From assembly GCF_014852585.1 (NCBI RefSeq), contig NZ_JACVBX010000007.1, forward strand, positions 248,001 through 312,000: a stretch of DNA of 64,000 bases, read 5' to 3'. Below the pieces are notes generated by a model. It worked only from the letters and a program-made list of their open reading frames with translations, was not told where the DNA came from and ran no database searches. The translations under genes and the position numbers were made by a program. Source of the DNA: Pseudomonas sp. PDM18 (lineage in GTDB: Bacteria > Pseudomonadota > Gammaproteobacteria > Pseudomonadales > Pseudomonadaceae). Every line of letters starts with the position of its first letter. Within the stretch, counting starts at the first letter, position 1. Shown piece after piece: positions 50,539-60,040 of the stretch.

Positions 50539-51803
50539 CCCAGCCCAACGACCTGCGCCGCCACGCCCTGGTGGTCGGCGCCGGCGTGGTCGGCCTGGCC
50601 ACCGCGCTGCAACTGCAACGCCGCGATATGCGCGTGACCCTGCTTGACCGCAATCCGCCAGGGCTGGCCACCTCGTTCGGCAATGCCTGCACCTTCGCCA
50701 CTTACTCGGTGGAGCCGGTAGCCACGCCCGGCATCTGGCGCAAGGCGCCGGGCATGCTGCTGCGCCCGGACAGCCCGCTGGCGATCCGCCCGGCCTACCT
50801 GCCGCGCATCGTGCCTTGGCTGCTGCAGTTACTGGCGGCCTCGCGGCGTGATCGGGTGGAAGCCATCGGTCACGACCTCAACACCCTGCTGCGCCCCTGC
50901 ATGGGGGCGTGGCAGGGGCTGTTCGACGAGGCCGGCGCCAATGAACTGATCCGCCACGACGGCTCGTTGTACATCTTCGAAGCCCACGAGCGCAGCGATG
51001 CGCAGGCCATGGTGGATTACCACCGGCGCTTCGAGGTGCCGATCCGATTCGTCGAGGGCTCCGAACTGCGCGAGCTGGAACCGGCGCTCAACGCCCGTGC
51101 AAGTTGCGCGGTTGAGCTGCCCGGCGTGAGCCGCACGCTCGATCCCTATGCGCTGAGCCTGCGTCTGTTCGAGCGCTTCCTTGCCATGGGCGGCGAGTTC
51201 CGCCGTGGCGAGCTGCTGGGCCTGGAACCGGCCGGGCAGGGCAGGGACGCGGTGCAGGCGCAACTGACGAGCGGCGAGCGGCTGGTGGCCGACCGCGTGG
51301 CGCTCTGCACCGGCGCCTGGTCGCGGACTTTGGTGGACCAGTTGGGCGACAGCGTGCCGCAGGACACCGAGCGCGGTTACCACGTGCTCTTCGGTCACGC
51401 CGGGCAGGTGCTCAACCGCCCGGTGTGCTGGGGTGCCGGCGGCTTCTACATGACGCCCATGGCGCAGGGCCTGCGCGTGGCCGGTACGGTGGAATTCGCC
51501 GGGCTGGAAGCGTTGCCGAGCCCGGCGCGCTACCGCTACCTGACCCGTGGCGCGCGGCGCTTCCTGCGCCTGCAGCACGAGCCGGTGTCGCAGTGGATGG
51601 GCTTCCGTTCCTCGGTGCCGGACAGCATGCCGGTACTCGGCCCGTCCCGGCGCCTGCCGCAGGTCTTCTACAACTTCGGGCACGGCCACATCGGCCTGAC
51701 CCTCGGCGCTATCACCGGCCAGTTGCTCGCCGAGCAGGCCAGTGACGTCGTCACCAGCGTACCGGTGACGCCCTTCCTCGCCAGCCGCTTCGGCTCTCGC
51801 TGA
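50535..51803 (+). CDS. DadA-like D-amino acid dehydrogenase/oxidase
   Basis: A 422-residue FAD-dependent enzyme of the DAO fold, DadA-like. VVGAGVVGLATALQL (about 13-27) binds FAD; SFGNACTFATYSVEP and the C-terminal GFRSSVPDSMPVLGPSRR and NFGHGHIGLTLG are typical of D-amino acid dehydrogenases. ATGA overlap with the binding-protein gene suggests direct coupling of uptake and oxidation. Substrate unknown; a D-amino acid or N-alkyl amino acid is likely. Confidence 0.88.
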   Translation: MTQPNDLRRHALVVGAGVVGLATALQLQRRDMRVTLLDRNPPGLATSFGNACTFATYSVEPVATPGIWRKAPGMLLRPDSPLAIRPAYLPRIVPWLLQLLAASRRDRVEAIGHDLNTLLRPCMGAWQGLFDEAGANELIRHDGSLYIFEAHERSDAQAMVDYHRRFEVPIRFVEGSELRELEPALNARASCAVELPGVSRTLDPYALSLRLFERFLAMGGEFRRGELLGLEPAGQGRDAVQAQLTSGERLVADRVALCTGAWSRTLVDQLGDSVPQDTERGYHVLFGHAGQVLNRPVCWGAGGFYMTPMAQGLRVAGTVEFAGLEALPSPARYRYLTRGARRFLRLQHEPVSQWMGFRSSVPDSMPVLGPSRRLPQVFYNFGHGHIGLTLGAITGQLLAEQASDVVTSVPVTPFLASRFGSR

Positions 51804-51853
51804 AGCACTGGCATTCACTCCGGCTTTCACGCCGAACAACAGGAGATCACGAC

Positions 51854-51910
51854 ATGCCCCAGCTGACCCTCGTCGCCCCCGCAGCCATGCCATGCGCAGC
51901 GTGGGCCTGA
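51854..51910 (+). other. 18-codon leader frame overlapping the EamA start
   Basis: An ATG with a strong AGGAG site 8 nt upstream opens an 18-codon frame (MPQLTLVAPAAM...) that ends 16 nt inside the EamA gene. The EamA start at 51892 has no ribosome site of its own. Either translation is coupled, or a one- or two-base indel has split off the natural N-terminus. Confidence 0.45.
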
Positions 51911-52752
51911 TGCTGTTGTCGATGTTCTGTTTCGCGGTGGTGGACGCGCTGGCCAAGGTGGTGGCGCTGAAGTACCCGGCCAACGAGGTGACCTTCTTCC
52001 GCATGGCCTTCGGCGTGCTGCCGGCGTTTCTCCTCTGCCTGCGCGGCCGGCCGCTGGCGGAGCGCTGGCGGCAACTGGATGTGCGCGGGCAGAGTATTCG
52101 TGCGCTGACGCTGCTGGGCTCTTCGGCGCTGTTCTTCGCCGGGCTGCCCTACGTGCCGCTGAGCGAGGCCATTTCCATCGCCTATTCCGAAGCGTTGCTG
52201 GTGATCGTGCTGGCACCGCTGCTGCTGGGCGAACGCCTGCTGCCGCGCAACGCGCTGGCGGCGGTGCTGGGCTTCATCGGCGTGCTGATGGTGGTCAAGC
52301 CGGATAACGCCGAGGCCAGCCTGGTCGGGCCGGGCCTGCTGGTGGCCAGCGCCTTCTTCGGCGCGCTGTCGATGATCCAGATCCGCCGCATCCGCGAGAC
52401 CGACGATTCCACCACCACGGTGCTGTATTTCACCGTGGTCGGCACCCTGGTCACTGGCGCCACGCTGCCGTTTTCCTGGAGCACGCCGAGCCTGCCGGAC
52501 CTCGGCTTCATGCTCGCCCTCGGCCTGCTCGCGACCCTCGGCCAGCTGCTGTTCACCATCGCCGTGCGCCGCGCCCATGCCGCCACGCTGGCGCCGTACA
52601 CCTACACCAGCATCATCTGGGCGAGCCTGTTCGGCTACGTGATCTGGGGCGAGGTGCTCAGCCTGCTGTCGCTGGCCGGTATCGTGCTGATCGTCGGCAG
52701 CGCCGTGGTCGTGGCGGTGCTGGAGCAGCCGCCGGAGGGCTCGGTGGTCTGA
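51892..52752 (+). CDS. EamA/DMT family transporter
   Basis: A 286-residue protein with about ten helices in two EamA repeats (about 1-140 and 150-280); ISIAYSEALLVIVLAPLLLGERL is the usual end of repeat one. DMT transporters export amino acids or metabolites. The start is uncertain (see the leader frame at 51854). It follows the DadA-like gene and ends before a HbpS-like gene. Confidence 0.85.
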   Translation: MRSVGLMLLSMFCFAVVDALAKVVALKYPANEVTFFRMAFGVLPAFLLCLRGRPLAERWRQLDVRGQSIRALTLLGSSALFFAGLPYVPLSEAISIAYSEALLVIVLAPLLLGERLLPRNALAAVLGFIGVLMVVKPDNAEASLVGPGLLVASAFFGALSMIQIRRIRETDDSTTTVLYFTVVGTLVTGATLPFSWSTPSLPDLGFMLALGLLATLGQLLFTIAVRRAHAATLAPYTYTSIIWASLFGYVIWGEVLSLLSLAGIVLIVGSAVVVAVLEQPPEGSVV

Positions 52753-52770
52753 TTTTCCCTGCTTCCCACC

Positions 52771-52790
52771 CGGCGCGATGCGCCGTTTCA
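52771..52790 (+). terminator. Weak hairpin after EamA
   Basis: CGGCGC-GAT-GCGCCG followed by TTTCA, 18 nt after the EamA stop. The stem is short; possible terminator or attenuator before the HbpS-like gene. Confidence 0.4.
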
Positions 52791-52803
52791 CGAGAGAGAT
52801 TGC

Positions 52804-53202
52804 ATGCAACACAAAGCTGTACTCGACCAGACCGACGTCGCCCGCATTGTCGCCTCCGCCACCGACGAGGCCCGGCGCCAAGGGTGGGCGGTGTGCATCG
52901 CCGTGGCCGACGACGGCGGCCACCCGCTGGCGCTGGTGCGCCTGGACGGCTGCGCCCAGGCCAGCGCCTACATCGCCACCGAGAAGGCGCACAGCGCAGC
53001 GATCGGCCGGCGCGAAACTCGCGAGTACGAGAACATGGTCAATGGCGGCCGCACGGCCTTCCTCAGCGCGCCGCTGCTGACCTCTCTCGAAGGTGGCGTG
53101 CCGATCTTGGTGGGCGGGCAGGTGGTGGGCGCGGTCGGCGTTTCCGGCGTCCGCGCGGAACAGGACGCACAGGTCGCCAAGGCGGGGATCGCCGGGCTCT
53201 GA
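52804..53202 (+). CDS. GlcG/HbpS-like (DUF336) protein
   Basis: A 132-residue member of the same family as the gene at 38-481: VCIAVADDGGHPLALVRLDG and GGVPILVGGQVVGAVGVSG are the hallmark segments. GAGAGA lies 6 nt before the ATG. It ends the amine module. Role unknown; members often sit with catabolic flavoenzymes. Confidence 0.87.
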   Translation: MQHKAVLDQTDVARIVASATDEARRQGWAVCIAVADDGGHPLALVRLDGCAQASAYIATEKAHSAAIGRRETREYENMVNGGRTAFLSAPLLTSLEGGVPILVGGQVVGAVGVSGVRAEQDAQVAKAGIAGL

Positions 53203-53427
53203 GGGAGTGCAGGGGAGCGCCTCGACTACCGGTCAGAATCCGGCCTGCCAGTCTGGTACCATGCCGCGCCGGTATGCCAGCTGGCGCGTGATGCCCCCGC
53301 GTCTGGCGATGCCCGCTTCCTTTCGTTCCCACTCTGCTGCAAACAGGCCGCATCGATCGGAAAGCTCCCCTGCACGGCAGGAGCGAAGCGCTTTCCACCG
53401 GGTCGATGGGGACCTTCTGGAATCCCG

Positions 53428-55320
53428 ATGCACGATCCGATCAAACTCAAGGACCACCAGCAGGAGGCGACGCTGGTCAACCGCCGCCTGATAGCCTGCG
53501 GCGCGCTCGTGGCCCTGATGAGCGTGACCCTGGTGGCAAGGATGTACTTCCTCCAGATCACCGACTATGCGACCAACGCCACCGTCTCCGAGAACAACCG
53601 CATCCACGTCCTGCCGATCCCCCCGGAACGCGGACTGATCTTCGACCGCAACGGCAAGGTACTCGCCGAGAACCTGCCCAGCTTCAACCTCACCCTGACC
53701 CGCGAGCGCGCCGGCAATTCACAGGCGGTGCTGGACCAGGTGACCGATATCCTCCACCTGAGCCCCGAGCAGCGCCTGCAGTGCGACAAGGCGCTGAAGA
53801 AGAGCCGCCATCCCTTCGAGCCGGTCGCCATCCTGCATGACCTGAGCGAGGAGCAGATCGCCCTCATCGAGGTCAACCGCTACAAGCTGCCGGGCATCGA
53901 CGTGGATGCCGAGTTCGTCCGCCACTATCCCTACGGCGAACACTTCGCCCACTCTGTCGGCTTCGTCGGGCGCATCAACGAGCGTGAGGCGGCGCGACTG
54001 GACAGCACCGAGTACCGGGGCACCGAGTACGTCGGCAAGACCGGTATCGAGCACTTCTACGAGCCGCAGCTGCATGGCCACGTCGGCTACGAAGAAGTCG
54101 AAACCAACGCCCAGGGCCGCGTCATGCGCGTGCTGAAGAAGGTGCCGCCGGTAGCCGGCGAGAACATCGTGCTGGGCCTGGACGTGGACCTGCAGGTCGC
54201 CGCCGAGAAGGCCCTGGGTGACCGCCGTGGCTCGGTGGTGGCGCTGGACCCGAACACCGGTCAGGTGCTGGCGATGGTCAGCAACCCGAGCTTCGACCCG
54301 AACCTGTTCGTCAACGGCATCAGCTCGGCGCAGTACGCAGAACTGCGCGACTCCATCGACCGGCCGCTGTTCAACCGGGCGCTGCGCGGGCTGTATTCAC
54401 CGGGGTCGACCATCAAGCCGGTGGTGGCCATTGCCGGGCTGGATACCGGCACCATCACACCGGCCACGCGGGTGTTCGATCCCGGCTACTTCCAGCTGCC
54501 CAACTACGACCACAAGTACCGCAACTGGAACCACAGTGGCGACGGCTGGGTGGACCTGAGCGCGGCGATCAAGCGTTCCAACGACACCTACTTCTATGAT
54601 GTCGCGCACAAGCTCGGCATCGACCGCATGCACGACTACCTGACCCGCTTCGGGCTGGGCAGCAAGGTGTCCATCGACATGGCCGAGGAGTCCCCCGGAC
54701 TGATGCCGTCCCGCGAATGGAAGCGCGCCACCCGGCGCCAGGCCTGGTTCCCCGGCGAGACGGTAATCCTTGGTATCGGCCAGGGCTACATGCAGGTGAC
54801 GCCGCTGCAGCTCGCCGAAGCGACCTCGCTGATTGCCAGCAAGGGTGCCTGGCACCGACCGCGACTGGCCGAGTCGGTGGGCGGCGAAGACGTCGTCGAT
54901 GCCAACCCCATGCCCGACATCCACCTGAGCAATCCCCGTGACTGGGATGCGGTGAACTATGGCATGCAGCTGGTGATGCACGATCCGGGTGGCGGCGCGC
55001 GGGCCGCGGGGCAGGGCGCCCAGTACCGCATCGCCGGCAAGAGCGGCACCGCGCAGATCGTCGCGATCCGCCAGGGCGAGCGCTACAACCGCCTGAAGAC
55101 CAAGGAGCGCCACCGCGACAACGCGCTGTTCGTCGGCTTCGCCCCGGCGGCCGAGCCTTCCATCGTGGTCTCGGTGACCATCGAGAACGGCGAGGCCGGC
55201 GGCCGCGTGGCCGGGCCGGTGGTGCGCGAGATCATGGATGCCTGGCTGCTCGATGCCGACGGCAAGCTCAAGCCTCAGTACGCGGTGCCGGCCGATACCA
55301 CGTCGGGCAAGCACGCCTGA
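53428..55320 (+). CDS. mrdA: Penicillin-binding protein 2 (class B transpeptidase)
   Basis: A 630-residue class B PBP2. One N-terminal membrane helix (about 22-42), the dimerisation domain starting PPERGLIFDRNG, and a transpeptidase domain with SxxK at S327-T-I-K330 (SPGSTIKP), SxD at S384-N-D386 and KSGT at 538-541. The enzyme cross-links peptidoglycan for cell elongation with RodA. In Pseudomonas the housekeeping copy lies beside rodA, mltB and rlmH; none is here, so this is probably a second PBP2. A long hairpin follows. Confidence 0.92.
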   Translation: MHDPIKLKDHQQEATLVNRRLIACGALVALMSVTLVARMYFLQITDYATNATVSENNRIHVLPIPPERGLIFDRNGKVLAENLPSFNLTLTRERAGNSQAVLDQVTDILHLSPEQRLQCDKALKKSRHPFEPVAILHDLSEEQIALIEVNRYKLPGIDVDAEFVRHYPYGEHFAHSVGFVGRINEREAARLDSTEYRGTEYVGKTGIEHFYEPQLHGHVGYEEVETNAQGRVMRVLKKVPPVAGENIVLGLDVDLQVAAEKALGDRRGSVVALDPNTGQVLAMVSNPSFDPNLFVNGISSAQYAELRDSIDRPLFNRALRGLYSPGSTIKPVVAIAGLDTGTITPATRVFDPGYFQLPNYDHKYRNWNHSGDGWVDLSAAIKRSNDTYFYDVAHKLGIDRMHDYLTRFGLGSKVSIDMAEESPGLMPSREWKRATRRQAWFPGETVILGIGQGYMQVTPLQLAEATSLIASKGAWHRPRLAESVGGEDVVDANPMPDIHLSNPRDWDAVNYGMQLVMHDPGGGARAAGQGAQYRIAGKSGTAQIVAIRQGERYNRLKTKERHRDNALFVGFAPAAEPSIVVSVTIENGEAGGRVAGPVVREIMDAWLLDADGKLKPQYAVPADTTSGKHA

Positions 55321-55326
55321 GGCCTG

Positions 55327-55359
55327 CCGCACCCAGCCCGGAGCACGGGCTGGGTGCGG
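55327..55359. terminator. Bidirectional hairpin between mrdA and fdsD
   Basis: A perfect 14-bp stem, CCGCACCCAGCCCG paired with its complement around GAGCA. It lies 7 nt after the PBP2 stop and 10 nt past the fdsD stop. No T-run. Confidence 0.6.
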
Positions 55360-55368
55360 TGTGGTCGG

Positions 55369-55587
55369 TCAGGTCCGCACCGTTTCCGTCAGCGCCGCCT
55401 GCACCAGGGCATGCAGCTCGGTGCCCGGATGATCGGCATGCCAGGCCTTCAGCTCGCGGCGCATGGCCGGCGTCCAGAAGTTCTGCAGGTGCTGCTGCAC
55501 GCCGTGGACCGCCAGCGCATGGTCCGATTCGGTGGAGAAGTACTGGCCGATCTGGTTGGCCATCTTGATCAGGTTCTCGACGCTCAT
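55369..55587 (-). CDS. fdsD: Formate dehydrogenase delta subunit
   Basis: A 72-residue FdsD family protein (LIKMANQIGQYFSTES...HLQNFWTPAMRREL), a small subunit of the soluble NAD-dependent formate dehydrogenase thought to help cofactor insertion or stability. Overlaps the alpha-subunit stop by 4 nt (ATGA). Confidence 0.92.
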   Translation of the reverse strand: MSVENLIKMANQIGQYFSTESDHALAVHGVQQHLQNFWTPAMRRELKAWHADHPGTELHALVQAALTETVRT

Positions 55588-58484
55588 CGACGGACCTCGG
55601 CTTTCTCGCCTTGGGCGTGGCGGCGCTCCTTGAGCAGGCGCCGCTGTTCGTCACTGAACGCCTGGTAGCGTTTCTGCCATTCCGAAGGCTGGAACACGCG
55701 CACCACTTCCACCGCCGTGACCTTGTATTCCGGGCAGTTGGTGGCCCAGTCGGAGTTGTCGGTGGTAATCACGTTGGCGCCCGATTCGGGGAAGTGGAAG
55801 GTCGTGTAGACCACCCCCGGCGCCACCCGCTCGCTGACCTTGGCACGCAGCACCGTCTGCCCGGCGCGGCTGCCCACGCCGACCCAGTCTCCATCGCTGA
55901 TGCCACGGCTTTCGGCGTCGCTGGCGTGGATTTCCAGGCGGTCTTCCTCGTGCCAGGCGACGTTGTCGGTGCGCCGGGTCTGCGCGCCGACGTTGTACTG
56001 GCTGAGGATGCGTCCGGTGGTGAGCAGCAGCGGATAGCGGGCGTTGACCTTCTCCTCGGTGGGCACGTAACCGGTGAGCATGAAGCGCCCCTTGCCGCGC
56101 ACGAACTGCTCGATGTGCATGGTCGGGGTACCGTCCGGGGCGGCGTCGTTGCAGGGCCACTGCAGGCTGCCGTGGCGGTCCAGTTCGGCGTAGCTGACGC
56201 GGGTGAAGGTCGGCGTCAGGCGGGCGATCTCGTCCATGATCTGCGCCGGGTGCTGGTAGTCCATCGGGTAGCCCAGGGCGGTGGCCAGGGCCACGGTGGC
56301 TTCCCAGTCGGCCTTGCCGCCCAGCGGCTCCATCACCTTGCGCACCCGCGAGATGCGCCGTTCGGCGTTGGTGAAGGTACCGTCCTTCTCGAGGAAGGAG
56401 CTGCCCGGCAGGAACACGTGGGCGAACTTGGCGGTTTCGTTGAGGAAGATGTCCTGCACCACCACGCATTCCATGGCGGAGAGGGCGGCGGTGACGTGCT
56501 GGGTGTTGGGGTCGCTCTGGGCGATGTCCTCGCCCTGGCAGTAGAGCGCCTTGAAGGTGCCGCCCAGCGCCGCTTCGAACATGTTGGGGATGCGCAGGCC
56601 GGGATCGGGCTGCAGGGTCACGCCCCAGGCTTGTTCGAACTGGCCGCGCACCGTTTCGTTGGAGATGTGCCGGTAGCCGGGCAGCTCATGGGGGAAGGAA
56701 CCCATGTCGCACGAGCCCTGCACGTTGTTCTGGCCGCGCAGCGGGTTCACCCCGACGCCCTCGCGGCCGACGTTGCCGGTGGCCATGGCGAGGTTGGCGA
56801 TGCCCATCACAGCGGTACTGCCCTGGCTGTGCTCAGTGACGCCCAGGCCGTAGTAGATCGCCGCATTGCCGCCGGTGGCGTAGAGGCGGGCGGCGGCGCG
56901 GATCTCTTCGGCGGGCACGCCGCACACCGGGCCGAGCACTTCCGGGGAGTTCTCCGGCAGGCTGACGAAATCGCGCCAGCGGATGAAGTCACTGGTTTCG
57001 CAGCGTGCGTCGACGAAGTCCTGCTTGACCAGGCCCTCGGTAACGATGACGTGGGCCAGCGCGTTGAGCATCGCGACGTTGGTGCCGGGGCGAAGTTGCA
57101 GGTGCAGCTCGGCGCGGGCGTGGGGCGAGTCGACCAGGTCGATGCGCCGCGGGTCGATGACGATCAGCTGCGCGCCCTGGCGCAGGCGGCGCTTGAGCTG
57201 CGAGCCGAACACCGGGTGGGCGTCGGTGGGGTTGGCACCCATCACCAGCACCACGTCGGACTGCATAACCGAGTCGAAGCTCTGGGTGCCGGCGGATTCG
57301 CCCAGGGTCTGCTTGAGGCCGTAGCCGGTGGGCGAGTGGCAGACCCGCGCACAAGTATCGACGTTGTTGTTGCCGAATGCCGCGCGCACCAGCTTCTGCA
57401 CCAGGTAGGTTTCTTCGTTGGTGCAGCGGCTGGAAGTGATGCCGCCGATGGAGTCGCGCCCGTATTTCGTCTGGATGCGCCGGAACTCGCTGGCGGCGTA
57501 GGTGACTGCCTCGTCCCAGCTGACTTCCTGCCACGGGTCGCCGATGTGCTTGCGGATCATCGGCTTGGTGATGCGGTCCGGGTGCGTGGCGTAGCCCCAG
57601 GCAAAGCGGCCCTTGACGCAGGAGTGGCCGTGGTTGGCCTGGCCGTTCTTGTCCGGGACCATGCGCACCAGCTGGTTGCCCTTCATCTCCGCGCGGAAGG
57701 AACAGCCCACGCCGCAGTAGGCACAGGTGGTGATCACGGCGCGCTCGGGCTGGCCGATTTCGACGACGCTCTTTTCCATCAGCGTGGCGGTGGGGCAGGC
57801 CTGCACGCAGGCGCCGCAGGAGACGCATTCGGAGTCGAGGAAGTTCTCGCCGCCGGCCGCCGCCACGCGGGACTCGAAGCCGCGCCCCTCGATGGTCAGG
57901 GCGAAGGTGCCCTGGGTTTCCTCGCAGGCGCGCACGCAGCGGTTGCAGACGATGCACTTGCTTGGGTCATAGTCGAAGTAGGGGTTGGAGACGTCTTTCT
58001 GGTCCTTCAGGTGGTTGGCGCCGTCGTAGCCGTAGCGCACCTCGCGCAGTCTGACCTGGCCGGCCACCGTCTGCAGCTCGCAGTTGCCGTTGGCCGAGCA
58101 GGTCAGGCAGTCCAGCGGGTGGTCGGAGATATACAGCTCCATCACATTGCGCCGCAGGTCCGCCAGTTTCGACGTCTGCGTGCGCACCACCATGCCTTCG
58201 CTTACCGGCGTGGTGCAGGAGGCCGGGTAGCCGCGCATGCCGTCGATTTCCACCAGGCACATGCGGCATGAGCCGAAGGCCTCCAGGCTGTCGGTGGCGC
58301 AGAGTTTCGGGATGGTGGTGCCCAGAAGAGCGGCGGCGCGCATCACCGAGGTACCGGCGGGAACGCTGATCGCGCGGCCGTCGATGCTCAGGCTGACCTG
58401 CACCTCGCTATGGCGGGCGGGTGTGCCGAAGTCGATGTCGCTGGCACTGCCAGCCGACGAGGAGGGATCGAAGTAGTTGATCAC
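55584..58484 (-). CDS. fdsA: NAD-dependent formate dehydrogenase alpha subunit (molybdenum)
   Basis: A 966-residue catalytic subunit that oxidises formate to CO2 at a bis-MGD molybdenum centre. In order: an N-terminal [2Fe-2S] domain (CATDSLEAFGSCRMC), a His-Cys cluster (HPLDCLTCSANGNC), two [4Fe-4S] ferredoxin motifs (CIVCNRCVRAC, CVSCGACVQAC), the proximal cluster (CAYCGVGC) and the catalytic domain with Mo ligand C382 (ARVCHSPT). There is no Tat signal, so it is cytosolic. The start is GTG at 58484 with GGAGG 8 nt upstream, overlapping the fdsB stop by 3 nt. Confidence 0.94.
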   Translation of the reverse strand: MINYFDPSSSAGSASDIDFGTPARHSEVQVSLSIDGRAISVPAGTSVMRAAALLGTTIPKLCATDSLEAFGSCRMCLVEIDGMRGYPASCTTPVSEGMVVRTQTSKLADLRRNVMELYISDHPLDCLTCSANGNCELQTVAGQVRLREVRYGYDGANHLKDQKDVSNPYFDYDPSKCIVCNRCVRACEETQGTFALTIEGRGFESRVAAAGGENFLDSECVSCGACVQACPTATLMEKSVVEIGQPERAVITTCAYCGVGCSFRAEMKGNQLVRMVPDKNGQANHGHSCVKGRFAWGYATHPDRITKPMIRKHIGDPWQEVSWDEAVTYAASEFRRIQTKYGRDSIGGITSSRCTNEETYLVQKLVRAAFGNNNVDTCARVCHSPTGYGLKQTLGESAGTQSFDSVMQSDVVLVMGANPTDAHPVFGSQLKRRLRQGAQLIVIDPRRIDLVDSPHARAELHLQLRPGTNVAMLNALAHVIVTEGLVKQDFVDARCETSDFIRWRDFVSLPENSPEVLGPVCGVPAEEIRAAARLYATGGNAAIYYGLGVTEHSQGSTAVMGIANLAMATGNVGREGVGVNPLRGQNNVQGSCDMGSFPHELPGYRHISNETVRGQFEQAWGVTLQPDPGLRIPNMFEAALGGTFKALYCQGEDIAQSDPNTQHVTAALSAMECVVVQDIFLNETAKFAHVFLPGSSFLEKDGTFTNAERRISRVRKVMEPLGGKADWEATVALATALGYPMDYQHPAQIMDEIARLTPTFTRVSYAELDRHGSLQWPCNDAAPDGTPTMHIEQFVRGKGRFMLTGYVPTEEKVNARYPLLLTTGRILSQYNVGAQTRRTDNVAWHEEDRLEIHASDAESRGISDGDWVGVGSRAGQTVLRAKVSERVAPGVVYTTFHFPESGANVITTDNSDWATNCPEYKVTAVEVVRVFQPSEWQKRYQAFSDEQRRLLKERRHAQGEKAEVRR

Positions 58485-60040
58485 TGGTCGGCCTCCGAAG
58501 TCGCCAGACCGAAGTCGGCGGGGAAGTGCTTGAGGGCGCTGGCCACGGGGAAGGCGGTCATCCCGCCGAGGGCGCAGAGCGAGCCGTATTGCAGGGTGTC
58601 GCAAAGGTCGGTGAGCAGCTGTGCCTGTTCTTCCCGGACGCTGATGTCGGTGGCGGCGATCAGCCGGTCCACCACCTCCACGCCACGGGTCGAGCCGATG
58701 CGGCAGGGCGTGCACTTGCCGCAGGACTCCTCGGCGCAGAACTGCAGGGCGAAGCGAGCCATGTGCGCCATGTCCAGGCTGTCGTCGGCGACCACCACGC
58801 CACCGTGGCCGAGCATGGCGCCGACGGCGGCGAAGGCCTCGTAATCCAGCGGGGTGTCGAACTGCGTCGGCGGCACCCAGGCGCCGAGCGGGCCGCCGAC
58901 CTGCGCGGCCTTAAGCGGGCGGCCGCTGGCGGTGCCGCCGCCGTAGCCTTCCACCAGCTCGCGCAGGGTCAGGCCGAAGGCGCGTTCCACCAGCCCGCCG
59001 TGGCGGACATTGCCGGCGAGCTGGAAGGGCATGGTGCCCAGTGAGCGGCCCATGCCGAAGTCGCGGAAGAACTGCGCGCCCCTGGCCAGGATGATCGGCA
59101 CCGAGGCCAGGGTGAGCACGTTATGCACCAAGGTCGGCAGTCCGAACAGGCCCTGCAGGGCGGGCAGCGGTGGCTTGGCGCGGACCACGCCGCGCTTGCC
59201 TTCCAGCGAGTCCAGCAGGGCGGTTTCCTCGCCGCAGATATAGGCGCCGGCACCGACCCGCACTTCCAGCTCAAAGGCGCGGCCGCTGCCGCAGACGTCT
59301 TCACCGAGGTAGCCGGCGTCGCGGGCGAGCTTCAGCGCCTGGTTCAGGGTGGCGATGGAGTCCGGGTACTCCGAGCGCACGTAGAGGTAGCCCATGCTCG
59401 CGCCGACGGCGAGCCCGGCGATGGCCATGCCCTCGATCAACAGGAAGGGGTCGCCCTCCATCAGCATGCGGTCGGCGAAGGTGCCGGAGTCGCCTTCGTC
59501 GGCGTTGCACACCACGTACTTCTGGCTGCCGGCCGCGTCGCGCACGGTGCGCCACTTGATGCCGGCGGGGAAGGCCGCGCCTCCGCGACCGCGCAGGCCA
59601 GAGTCGAGCACCGCGGCGACGACGTCGGCGCCGTCCATGCCAATGGCGCGGGTGAGGCCCTCGAAGCCGCCGTGGGCGCGGTAGTCGTCCAGCGACAGCG
59701 GCCGGGTGATGCCGGCGCGGGCGAAAAGCAGGCGCTGCTGGCTCTTCAGGTAGGGCAGTTCTTCCACGTGCCCGAGGGCCAGCGGATGGCTGGCCGGGTC
59801 GCCGGAAAGCGCATCGAGCAGGGTTGGTACGTCGTCGGCCGTGAGTGGGCCGAAGCCCAGCCGGCCGGTGGGGCTGTCCAGCTCCAGCAGCGGCTCCAGC
59901 CAGTAGAGGCCACGCGAGCTGGTGCGTTGGATGTCCAGCGGCAGTTGGCGGCGCTCGGCCTCGGCGACCAGGGCGTCGGTCACCTCGTCGGCGCCCACTG
60001 CGCGGGCTACCGAATCGCAGGAAACGAACAGCTTCAGCAT
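58481..60040 (-). CDS. fdsB: Formate dehydrogenase beta subunit (NADH/FMN)
   Basis: A 519-residue NuoF-like subunit. GLRGRGGAAFPAGIKW binds NAD(H), NADEGDSGTFADR binds FMN, and CGKCTPCRIGSTRG with a later Cys holds a [4Fe-4S] cluster. The first ~120 residues are the NuoE-like C-terminal extension seen in FdsB. It hands electrons from formate to NAD+. ATG at 60040 overlaps the fdsG stop by 7 nt. Confidence 0.94.
   Translation of the reverse strand: MLKLFVSCDSVARAVGADEVTDALVAEAERRQLPLDIQRTSSRGLYWLEPLLELDSPTGRLGFGPLTADDVPTLLDALSGDPASHPLALGHVEELPYLKSQQRLLFARAGITRPLSLDDYRAHGGFEGLTRAIGMDGADVVAAVLDSGLRGRGGAAFPAGIKWRTVRDAAGSQKYVVCNADEGDSGTFADRMLMEGDPFLLIEGMAIAGLAVGASMGYLYVRSEYPDSIATLNQALKLARDAGYLGEDVCGSGRAFELEVRVGAGAYICGEETALLDSLEGKRGVVRAKPPLPALQGLFGLPTLVHNVLTLASVPIILARGAQFFRDFGMGRSLGTMPFQLAGNVRHGGLVERAFGLTLRELVEGYGGGTASGRPLKAAQVGGPLGAWVPPTQFDTPLDYEAFAAVGAMLGHGGVVVADDSLDMAHMARFALQFCAEESCGKCTPCRIGSTRGVEVVDRLIAATDISVREEQAQLLTDLCDTLQYGSLCALGGMTAFPVASALKHFPADFGLATSEADQ

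Noticed and set aside
55611-58271. Open frame of about 880 codons opposite fdsA
   Set aside because: Antisense shadow of a well-conserved gene; no domain seen.
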